64,000 nt of DNA from Rhynchopus sp. YZ270_cl-10 (lineage: Eukaryota > Euglenozoa > Diplonemea > Diplonemida > Diplonemidae): assembly GCA_964035575.1 (NCBI GenBank), contig OZ037932.1, positions 1 to 64,000 on the forward strand, read 5' to 3'. This document shows, in pieces, positions 11,523 to 20,200 of the stretch. The translations under genes and the position numbers were made by a program. The notes below the pieces were generated by a model, which had not been told where the DNA came from, made no database searches, and saw only the letters and a program-made list of their open reading frames with translations. How positions within the stretch are numbered: the stretch's first letter is position 1; each line of letters begins with the position of its first letter.

Positions 11523-11604
11523 TACGTGTTTTTATTTTTTTGGCTAAAAAAACATAATATTATAGCGGAGCGCGCTCTAGGGTGGCTACAACCAAGTTTT
11601 CAAA

Positions 11605-12706
11605 GAACACTTTACACACAATTTCAAAAATAAAAAAATAAAAATGAGGGAGAATCGCACAAAGAGAGAGAGAGAGACTCAACTCTACACTTTCAATTCA
11701 AGAAGTAAGCTCTACCGATCTATAGACAGCCTAGATAATGGCAGAACAAAACAGAACACAAAAAAATCCGGAAATTGTAGGCATACTCTGTTGACACCAC
11801 AAATATACGGATGTTCTTGTTTTATCGCATTTTTTTTATTGGGGGGAAGTAGTGGTGGGAAACAGAACAATTGGAGTGTAGTTGCCTCGGTTGTGTTGCC
11901 ACAGTTGTGCAATGTCCACTTTAACCAAAAGTGGACTCGAAAAGGCCTCTAATCTCGGGCCTTTCTTTTCAGAAGAATCCAGCTGGTCGTATCTATGACG
12001 TTTTTTTTTTTTTTGCAAAATGCGGAGAAAGAGAGAAAGAGAGAGAGAGAGAGAGAGTAAAAGTTTTTTTATGCAGACACCATCATTCAATGAGTGAACT
12101 CAAGGGAATCATATTATTGCCCCTTTTGTCAAAAATCTCTTTGCTTTTTCCCTTCGTCTATTTTTCCTGCATTTTTATTCTCTTCTTTTGTACTTTCTTT
12201 TGGTTTGGTTGTTGTTAGACACGTTCAATCACCTTCAATTGAGTTCTGTGAATAGCACGGAACTCCATTTCATGTAGATACATGGAAAGACAGAATCATA
12301 TATGATACCGGGGACGACGCGCATTTGTTCTTTTTTTTTTTTCAAACTCGCGAAAACAATGAAGTACAGAAACGAAAAAAAAGAGTTTTTTCAATGAACG
12401 AACCAGGGGGAAAAAAAAAAATCAAAAAAAGGTCTCGTTTAGAAAAACAAACACCGGACGCGCTGTGTGAACAAAACGAGTCTTTAAATTTTCAAACAAT
12501 GTTGGATCATTATGAAAATAGCTCGTTGCGTTACTACTATCGTTTCCGCTGCGCGAACACTAACGTTTCCTACTCTATTCGGTTTTCTCTTACTTAAAAA
12601 AAGCAAGGAAAAAAAAGCCTGAAAAAGGAAAGAAATGAGGGGGAGCCCTCAGAAAAGAACAGAGAAGAGAGTCGAGCATTTTTTTTTTTTTTTTTTGAAA
12701 ACTTGC
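11605..12706. other. Gene-free spacer
   Basis: Simple sequence dominates, including GA repeats near 12030-12058 and poly-A/T runs. The only structured repeat is a module B copy at 11872-11918. The segment ends in a poly-T run and GAAAACTTG, the target into which the hAT element inserted. Confidence 0.5.
11872..11918. repeat. Module B hairpin repeat, copy 1
   Basis: This copy matches three others (16186, 17106 and 43349). It has the sequence TGGAG, TTGCCTCGG, TGTGTTGCCACA, GCAAT then TCCA. It folds as nested stems TTGC/GCAA and TGTG/CACA; the outer stem is weakened here by a G in place of C. Confidence 0.7.
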
Positions 12707-15700
12707 CAGGGTCCTCAACCGTAGACAAAGTCTGGCCACAGATTTGTCTAAGTTAAAAAAAAAGGCTAAAAAAAAATTTTCGCGCTCCGCGCGAAAAGGT
12801 CCTGTACAAAGCTAAAAATTGGGGGCTTTTTTTTTTTGTGTTGCTTTTTCGAAACTCGTTAAGTGGTCTTTTCATTTCAATAGAAGAGTTCGACAAATGA
12901 ACAATCACACCCCACCCCACCCCTTCGCCCCACCCGTACCCCTAACCCCATTGTCCCCCCAACCTGATAAGCATCACACAGAAACTCTAACCTTCTTTCT
13001 TTTAAAGGCTTCAAAAATCCTTTGGATTTGGTCAGGCGTAAATTTATTCTCATTTGTCTCTGCCTGTTTGCACATAAGAATGCATAGCAGACTTGAATCC
13101 AGCAGTTTGTTTCTGTAGCTATTCTTGACGTACTTCATGCCGTTGAAGCAGCGCTCGTCTTCAACTGATGTGACGGGGATTGACAACCCAAGCAAAACAA
13201 GATCCCTCATAATGGGGTAGGCGTCTCCTGCGGAACTTGTCAAGAATGTTGCGATCAGGTCCGAAGTGTCCTTTGTTGTAGTTCTCTTCGACAAAACGTC
13301 CACCAGGATCCTCCATTCTTTCACAGCTACAGCTTTCTTTGTCTCCAGACTGTTCAGTTCTGGCGACTCCTCAACGAACGGCGTCGTGTCCACGCTCAGT
13401 AACGGCGTTGTTTGAGTGCGCGATATCACAGTATGCTCCGTCTTGGAGTACTCTGGTCTCCCACGCGTCTTCTCGCCCACAACATCGTACTTTTTGTACT
13501 CGAGTGTATGCAGCTCAGTAAATTCCTCGATGAGCTTCTTCACCTCGGTGTTGCCGTAGATCGCCAGCCCGTCCGCGTTAGCAGGGAGGTTGCGGATGTC
13601 GAATACTGAGAAGCATCTCACAATGTCCATGTTCACGAATCGTTCACTGAGGCACTTCAGCAGCTCCTTGAGGTATGGCTTGCAGACCGTGTCGTGATGA
13701 ATCGCAAAGTTCCGACGGGAAAGTTTTGTACCGTGGCATTGATTATACCTCGGTACCCATTCTGGGTAGAACGGGAACATGTTCGGGTTGGTTTCAAGCA
13801 ACGACAATGACGCAACACATTTGTCGATGTGGCTGCAAACGGTGAGCAGGTTTGTGTTCCTGCTCTGGAGCGACGTCGACAGCACGTTCAACTCGTCCAG
13901 GACCACCGTCATGAAGGACAACGTTGCAAAAAAACCGGGCTCTTTGATGTGCTGCGCGATGAACGGTGCTTCCACGTCGCCGGCCTCTCCAAGCTTGCAC
14001 AGGGCGCTGTGCACGGCGGGGTACTCCTTGCGGACGGTGCTGCAACACCTGCCGTTGGTGAGCCACCGGGTGTCACCCGGCTTTGCGATGAGGATGTCAC
14101 AGTACTCACACAAGTCGCGAAGTTCCTCCAGCATCTCCTCCAGGGTGTCGAGCTTAATCTTGGATCCCGAAAAAAAAACCCACACCCACCGCAGGCCGTC
14201 GAAGAACCGGGTAATCTCCGGCGATTTCCCCTCTGCCGCTGCTTCTGGGCCACAGAGTGCGAGGGAGTGTGCGTAGCACCAGGTGAAGAGGGCGCCTGGG
14301 TTTATGTCTGCACGGATTTGTTGTTGGCAGCCCTTGTTCGAGGAACACATTGCCGATGCGCCATCAAACGAGCATCCACTCATCTTCCCGTAGTCGAGCC
14401 CGAGCTGGTCTATCCACTTCGTCAGCAACGACGCGTAACCAGCCCCCGTCTGGTCCTTCAGCTCACCCATCATGATGAGCTTCTCGACGGGGGTGGCACC
14501 GACCATGTATCGCACGACGAAGACGAGTTGCTCCTTCTTGCTGACGTCGCGTGAGCAATCCCCCGACAGGCCCCAGAAACGGGAGGCTTTGACCTGCTTG
14601 AGGAGGTCTTCTGTCAACACCTCCGTGATGCAGGACATGATCTCTAAGACTGCACCGCAGCTGAGATAGCGTATTTGTTGTCTGAGGTATGCCTCCATGT
14701 CGGTGCACTCCAGCTTGTCTGCGAAAAAACTCAGAAACTCCTCCAAGTTAGAGTGCCCTACACCTTTGCGCGCGAGGAAAACAATAACCTCAATGCATAT
14801 TTTCAGCATTTTTTGGTTGAACTCGACTTCTTTGTCGCTGTTGGCGTGCAACGTGTGAAGCACGGTTCCATTGGAAGCCTGCAGAGCGGCAGCCTTCACG
14901 AGACGTTGGTGTTTGGGGTCGCCTGCATGCGCAGGGAGGTCTCTGGCGAGCTTGGTCTTTGCATGAGAGAAAGCATCACAATACAAGCACTTGAACTTGT
15001 CTTCACCCACCACCAACCAGGGGGAAAAACGGTTCAAATGGCCCTGCACCGTGCTCTCCCGCAGACCCATACAACCTTTCTCCTGCGCTTCGCGTTTACG
15101 TTTCAGCGTGTTGGTGGAGTCGGTGTTCGCTGGTGCGGTCGTGGTGTTCGTGAGGTTGGGATTGTTCGTGTTGGAGTGCGTGGGACCTAAGAAGACAACA
15201 TCGCCGTCAGAAGAGTACTCGTCGACATCATCGATTTCCATTGCTGCCTCGGGTTGCTCGGATGCTGCGTTGCGTCTCACTGGCACACATTGCTCCTCCT
15301 CCTCTTCTTCGGACGTTGAATCCACGTACTTAACAGCACTCACCTGTGGAGCCATCATCACCACACGTTTCTTCACCTTCTTGCCTTGCGACACCTGGCT
15401 CTGCACAGACACGGCAGAGGCATCGCTGTCTCCCCCCTTCTCTGCTTCGTTCATGGCGAACTCATGCGCCTCCGCAACGATCGTCAGGATCGTCTTCCGC
15501 TTGCTCCCCTCCCTGTCGTCGTCCGCCAGTTTGGCGCGATCAAACTCCTTCAACCAGAGTTTGAGCACCTTGTTGGTGTCGTTCTGGTGGTTTTTAAACC
15601 CCCTCACCGTCCCCTCCGCCACAAGAAAAAGGTGAAGGGAAGCGAGCCGGGGTGTCGGACCATCGGGGATGGACTTGTACTTGCCTGAAGACCACAGGTC

Positions 15701-16067
15701 GTAGTGCGTATCCCCTTTGTTGGGTTCCACCACACGTACCACAGGTGCCGCAACAGCTCCCTTCTTGAACATGGACACGATGGTGGGCTGTGCTTTGGAG
15801 GTCTAGGCATTTTTGCGGATGAGTTTGTTCAATTGTAGTTAGTCTGAGGAGGTGGCTTGTGTGGGTGGGTACAATGGGGTCCGCGCAGGTGAGGACTGAG
15901 GGAGTCTTGAGGGAACTCATTTTTTTTTTTGTTTTCAGTAAAGCTTCTTCTCTTTCAAACCACCCAAAAACCCAAAACCCAGGTTTTGTCTAACTTAGAC
16001 AAAGCGTTTTTCAAAAAAAAAAAAATTGTCTAAGTTAAGGCCTAACTTAGACAGGTTGAGGACCCTG
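12707..16067 (-). mobile_element. Complete autonomous hAT transposon, 3361 bp
   Basis: The terminal inverted repeats CAGGGTCCTCAACC (12707) and GGTTGAGGACCCTG (end 16067) enclose the transposase gene. Subterminal copies of GTCTAAGTTA motifs lie at both ends. The flanking 8-mers are AAACTTGC and AAACTTGG, a 7 of 8 match as expected of a hAT duplication. The right flank continues GTTGTATTAGTGTAG, so the element inserted into a GAAAACTTGGTTGTATTAG repeat (module A). Intact ends and an uninterrupted transposase suggest recent or current competence. Confidence 0.9.
12974..15772 (-). CDS. hAT family transposase
   Basis: This is a single open frame of 932 codons from the ATG at 15772; two upstream codons, GTG TCC, are also open. 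The N-terminal third is polar. A C2H2-type finger (KCLYC with downstream H-x5-H) sits at about residues 260-295 and is probably the DNA-binding BED-like domain. Next comes an RNase H-like core with GLSGDCSRDVS (first acidic residue region), CSFDGASAM, and WCYAHSLAL. The C-terminus has the hAT dimerisation signature around YPIMRDLVLLGLSIPVTSVEDERCF, SYRNKL and LLCILM. The gene lies between matched TIRs. The arrangement resembles the finger-bearing hAT subgroup, but the subgroup is not certain. No frameshift or stop is visible. Confidence 0.92.
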   Translation of the reverse strand: MFKKGAVAAPVVRVVEPNKGDTHYDLWSSGKYKSIPDGPTPRLASLHLFLVAEGTVRGFKNHQNDTNKVLKLWLKEFDRAKLADDDREGSKRKTILTIVAEAHEFAMNEAEKGGDSDASAVSVQSQVSQGKKVKKRVVMMAPQVSAVKYVDSTSEEEEEEQCVPVRRNAASEQPEAAMEIDDVDEYSSDGDVVFLGPTHSNTNNPNLTNTTTAPANTDSTNTLKRKREAQEKGCMGLRESTVQGHLNRFSPWLVVGEDKFKCLYCDAFSHAKTKLARDLPAHAGDPKHQRLVKAAALQASNGTVLHTLHANSDKEVEFNQKMLKICIEVIVFLARKGVGHSNLEEFLSFFADKLECTDMEAYLRQQIRYLSCGAVLEIMSCITEVLTEDLLKQVKASRFWGLSGDCSRDVSKKEQLVFVVRYMVGATPVEKLIMMGELKDQTGAGYASLLTKWIDQLGLDYGKMSGCSFDGASAMCSSNKGCQQQIRADINPGALFTWCYAHSLALCGPEAAAEGKSPEITRFFDGLRWVWVFFSGSKIKLDTLEEMLEELRDLCEYCDILIAKPGDTRWLTNGRCCSTVRKEYPAVHSALCKLGEAGDVEAPFIAQHIKEPGFFATLSFMTVVLDELNVLSTSLQSRNTNLLTVCSHIDKCVASLSLLETNPNMFPFYPEWVPRYNQCHGTKLSRRNFAIHHDTVCKPYLKELLKCLSERFVNMDIVRCFSVFDIRNLPANADGLAIYGNTEVKKLIEEFTELHTLEYKKYDVVGEKTRGRPEYSKTEHTVISRTQTTPLLSVDTTPFVEESPELNSLETKKAVAVKEWRILVDVLSKRTTTKDTSDLIATFLTSSAGDAYPIMRDLVLLGLSIPVTSVEDERCFNGMKYVKNSYRNKLLDSSLLCILMCKQAETNENKFTPDQIQRIFEAFKRKKVRVSV

Positions 16068-16077
16068 AAACTTGGTT

Positions 16078-16115
16078 GTATTAGTGTAGACACCCGAGGA
16101 TGAACTCCACTATAC
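16078..16115. repeat. Module A hairpin repeat
   Basis: GTAT-t-AGTG pairs with CACTATAC, and GAG pairs with CTC across a GATGAA loop. This leaves a one-sided internal loop TAGACACCC. Upstream is the constant GAAACTTGGTT. Other copies are at 16385, 42341, 47367 and, more diverged, 11069. Confidence 0.75.
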
Positions 16116-16185
16116 AAAACGCTGTTGTTGTAAATAGTAGTTGAGAGTCCCGCCCGCCCGCAATTTTATTTTTTTGATAAACTGT

Positions 16186-16235
16186 TGGAGTAGTGTAGTT
16201 GCCTCGGTTGTGTTGCCACAGTTGTGCAATCTCCA
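16186..16235. repeat. Module B hairpin repeat
   Basis: TGGAG pairs with CTCCA, TTGC with GCAA and TGTG with CACA, giving a three-tier hairpin. It lies about 70 bp after a module A copy in the same orientation. Confidence 0.75.
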
Positions 16236-16384
16236 CTGTCCTTTTTTTGTGCGTCAGATGGATGTGTGCCTGCGGCATACGAGGAAGTTGAAAAGGTGCA
16301 ACGCCTCTACGGAGCAGACACAACAACGAAAAGGAGGGTTTGAAAGTTTGTTGTGTTTTGTTTTGTTTTGTTGAAAACTTGGTT

Positions 16385-16422
16385 GTATTAGTGTAGACAC
16401 CCGAGGATGAACTCCACTATAC
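16385..16422. repeat. Module A hairpin repeat
   Basis: The core is identical to the copy at 16078. It is preceded by GAAAACTTGGTT and followed by a slightly longer spacer to AAATAGTAGTTGAGAGTCCC. Confidence 0.75.
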
Positions 16423-16517
16423 AAGACGCTGTTAAAAATTTGTTGTTGTAAATAGTAGTTGAGAGTCCCGCCCGCTAGGATACCGACCTTCGAAGCAAGG
16501 AAATACAGTCCCTCGAC

Positions 16518-16687
16518 CAGGGTATTAGGGTGGGTTAAAAAACTGGTTTTGATTTCAAAACCAGTTTTCGCCAGTGTTCGTCAACGGTGGAGGTTTTCGC
16601 CAGAAACACCAGTTTTCACCGCCCAGGAGAGAAAACCAGAAAAACCAGTTTTTTCCGCGACTTAATCGATTTTCACCCTAATACCTG
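16518..16687. mobile_element. hAT-type MITE, 170 bp
   Basis: The ends CAGGGTATTAGGGTG and CACCCTAATACCTG are inverted. The flanking 8-mers CCCTCGAC (16510-16517 and 16688-16695) are identical. The interior is rich in AAACCAGTTTT-like motifs and is largely self-complementary. It belongs to the same family as 11124-11199. Confidence 0.88.
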
Positions 16688-17105
16688 CCCTCGACTGTAA
16701 ACATAAAAAATAAATAACCCTCCCCGTGTCACCCCAAAAAAAACCAGTATTTTGCCGCCGCGGACAATTTCAAGGCAGGGGGGAGAATTTCACGGGGGAG
16801 GGTCGGTAAATAAATAAAACCAGAACGCACGAAAATAAAATAAAAAATATTGTGGGAGGGGAAGAGCCTTAGAGGGGGAGAGGGGGGGCTTTTTTTTTTG
16901 TAACATGGATTGTGATAGAAATTGGCGAATAACAAAATTGGCGTGATGATGCTTCTTTGTTCTTTCTTTTCTTGGAACCTTTCGCGCTTTTAGGGCAGGA
17001 CCTGTGAGGTGTACTCCTATAGGCTGGGAAAGCATTCTTAATTTTTGGATGTGATGAAAAATGATGCCTCTTTATTTTCTTTTCTTTTTTTTTTTGATAA
17101 ATTGT

Positions 17106-17156
17106 TGGAGTAGTGTAGTTGCCTCGGTTGTGTTGCCACAGTTTGTGCAATCTCCA
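17106..17156. repeat. Module B hairpin repeat
   Basis: A full-length copy with TGGAG/CTCCA, TTGC/GCAA and TGTG/CACA pairing. It is preceded by TTTTTGATAAAT, as in the copies at 16186 and 43349. Confidence 0.75.
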
Positions 17157-17228
17157 CTGTTTTTTTTGTGAATAGCTATCCCGAGGCTGCTACACGCAAT
17201 AGATAGTAACCCCCTTCTCCTCTCCCCT

Positions 17229-20200
17229 CTAACAGAGGTACTTTACATCCTCTGGAGTAAAACATTCGGTCAACAAGCTATTTTTCATGTCGCCGAAGTT
17301 CACATCCGCAGCCGTCAAGTGCATCAGGTCTTCCTTTTCCAAGAGCTTCCTCGCCTCTTCCCACTTCGCCTTCACCAAGCACTCGACCCAGGAATTGTAC
17401 GCTCCGTTCGATGAGAGCTTCGTGGCGTTCTCTAATTGATACATCCATTCATCATCCGTGCAACGCACAATCGCCTGGAACGCGGTCACAATCACTGTTC
17501 TCGTCGAATGCTTCGGACACAATATCGCAGAGAAATGCCTGTGCTCAAACCTTCCCTTCACCATTTCGGCGAATAGAGAATCCGCCGCAATCTTGATATT
17601 ATTATACGCACCGTATCTCTCCAACCCGTGCACCCATGCAACAGTTGATCCAAGCATGGTGTATCTCCTCATTGCTTGCGCTCCAATGTTTCCAGCACGG
17701 ACACTTCCTGAAGCAAGCGACATGTTCACTCCCTCCCCATATCCTTCCGGCCATTTGTCGCGAATCAGGAGTGAGACTTCTGCAGCAGCTTCAGGGTGCC
17801 CAGAGCATGATTTTACCCCGTTGAAGGTGATCAGGACGCGGTCTCCCGAGAATGTTTCTGGCAGCCCACCGCGTGTCTGCGAGGAGTCGATGCAGTGCTG
17901 GATGTACCCGGAGTGTCCTTGAATCACGTCTCTCTCTGAGGCACCGTTCATGGAGCGCAGAAACCCCTTCACGTTGACGCAGAGGAAGGACATCTTCCTC
18001 TTCATCAGGTTTGCCACAAGCAGCTCCGTTGCCTCGCGTGCTTTGTTGTGGTAGTTGGAGCGGATGGCGAAGGTTTCTTCGGAGGTCATGGTTCTGTTCG
18101 CAGAGTCTCTCCTTGAACGACGGCTGCGTGATGAATGTCTGGAGAGGACGGACCCAGTACCATTACCAGGGACGGATTCCTCCTGGTCCTGGGACGAATC
18201 TTCCCCCTGAACGCACTCTTGCATGGAAAGGGGCATGAAACTTTTGAACTCCTTCATATTTTTCACCAATGTGTTCATCGCCTTTGCCATCACGTTGATT
18301 TCCAACAGAATCGAGCTGATATCTGTCGCCTCCATGCCATCCACATCAATCTGCGCCACCGCATCAATCTCTACAGCAAACGCTGCGAACGGTTTTGTCA
18401 GCAAATGGTTAAACGTGATGAAGAGAAGGGCGGCAATCAGCAACACAACCAAGACAATGCAGACTGTTTCCATCGAGTTCTGATGAAGCTGTTTATTTGT
18501 GTTGTCTTGTTCGGTTTCGAGGTTTCTTTTTAAACGTTCCGCTGCCGCTTCTGCTTCCCTCACGATGTCGCTGTTTGGAACCGAAAGAGAATAAACCATA
18601 GCGGGAAAGCCTGCCGAGATTTTGTGGGAGTCAATGCCAATTGCGACTGTCGAAAACATCTTCGATTTTACCGGAGCAAGACGGGAGTTAGCGTGCATAG
18701 ACTCGGCATCGTCGTCGCTCATTGTGCGGTTGTGGAAGCGGAGCTCATCCACCTCCCCAGCAAAATTTTGTCCAATTCTGTATGAATGCAAGTAGTAAGG
18801 CATATCGATTTTGAACGAGACAGGTGCGAGAGAGTGGAGCTTTCCGTTAAGAGAAACAGAACAGTAGAGACGCTTCTTCGCAAAACTGACCGAAACCACA
18901 ATGTGTGTCCATTCGTCAGTAGGAAGCCCACCCTCAACAGGTTCAGTGATGCAACCGAATATGTTCGCTGCAATCAACAGTTGTGCGTCCCCGGTCAAAC
19001 GGTAGGACGCGGCCAAGTGGTCGTTTGTGTCTGCGAAGAGGGTTGCGTTTTTCTGTTTTGTTTGCGTCATTGAAGTAGATGGTTTGACCCACATGCTGAT
19101 GCTGTGCTCCTGACCAAGGTGGAAACGTTCACGGATGACAGGGCGCTTGATTGTCCCATCGCTGTTGGCCCATGTCATGATGACATCGTCCACACCGTCG
19201 TGCACAGCGCTGTCGTTGTATGAGAGGTTTTCGGACATCCATTCACCTGTCTGTGTGCTCTTCTTCGTGGCGGCGACACGTGGGGTGCGTTGTGTCAGGT
19301 ACGGGAGAACGAGGAAGGTGCCCTTGCCATCGAGGGCGAGAGACCCACCGAACTTCCCTTGGGTTTTGAAGGATGCGCACGCGGTGGAGTTGACGTCGTC
19401 GCACTGGACACGGGTGTCCCAGTTGGTTCCGCTGACATCATTTTGGTTTCCATCGAAGTTCACGTGGAAGATGACGTCCGTCGTAAGGCTAACATACTCC
19501 TTTTGGTCAAACGTTTCCGTGACAGCGGTTGTCCCCCCTTCCACGTTCTTCTTCGCCACAATCGTCCCGAACTTCTGCATGAATAGGTTCGCCATCGCGT
19601 TGATCTCCGGCTGACGAGTATTCCACACTGTCGTCAACGAGTACCCCACGGTATTGTCCTCAGACTTCTCCGGGTCGCCTGACGGATCCCACCACCAGCT
19701 ACCTCCAAGGAACGGCCCGAAGTAGTCCAAACTCTGGAAAGAATCATCGGTTCCAGGCGTCATTGCGAAAATCACACCATCCTCCCGGTAGAAGCAGAAG
19801 GACATGTTCTCTGCAAGCGGGTTCCTCGAGATGTGAGACTCCAGACTCGCCTGCACCGCGTATGAGTAGTGGAAGAACGGCTCCGACACAACATAATGTC
19901 CGAGTGGAAGCCCTCCGGTGTTAAACGCCTTCACGTACGAGATGAACGGCCCGTAGTTCCCCTTCCACGAGGGCGACCTCATTTGATACTGCGAAAACTC
20001 AAAACGGCCCTCAACATCGAGATCCGCCTGGTAGGTGTTGACAAGCCAGAGAGCCGTGTAGTTCTGGTCTTTCGGAATGTCGGAGTACCAAAGTTTTGTG
20101 AGCGGGTCGTACAAGTCTTTGCTTCCGGACGAGGACACAGTGCGTGAGTAGTCGTAGTTCGAGTTTCTGTGTCCCTCCGAGTCGAGGTAGCCCCCCTCAC

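Larger units (their letters stand above)
11055..11604. mobile_element. Composite inverted-repeat element with nested insertions
   Basis: The left end reads GGAAACTTGGTTGG, then TAGTGTAGCCACC and TAGAG. The right end, complemented, reads GAAAACTTGGTTGTAGCCACC then CTAGAG. These ends match the dispersed GAAAACTTGGTTG repeats elsewhere in the window. Two smaller elements sit inside at 11124-11199 and 11205-11522. No clear target duplication is visible in the flanking T and A tracts. Confidence 0.55.
16068..17228. other. Repeat cluster between the hAT element and the receptor gene
   Basis: The segment holds two copies each of modules A and B and one hAT MITE. The sequence between the A copies includes GTAAATAGTAGTTGAGAGTCCCGCCCGC twice (16130 and 16447 regions), so the unit around module A is longer than the hairpin. 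No gene is seen. The receptor stop codon is at its right edge. Confidence 0.6.

Noticed and set aside
13829-14554. Plus-strand ORFs of 160-240 codons opposite the transposase
   Set aside because: They are shadows of the GC-rich transposase frame with no family resemblance.
15025-15040. tRNA-like T-loop word GGTTCAAAT
   Set aside because: It lies inside the transposase gene with no cloverleaf around it. No tRNA was found elsewhere by eye.
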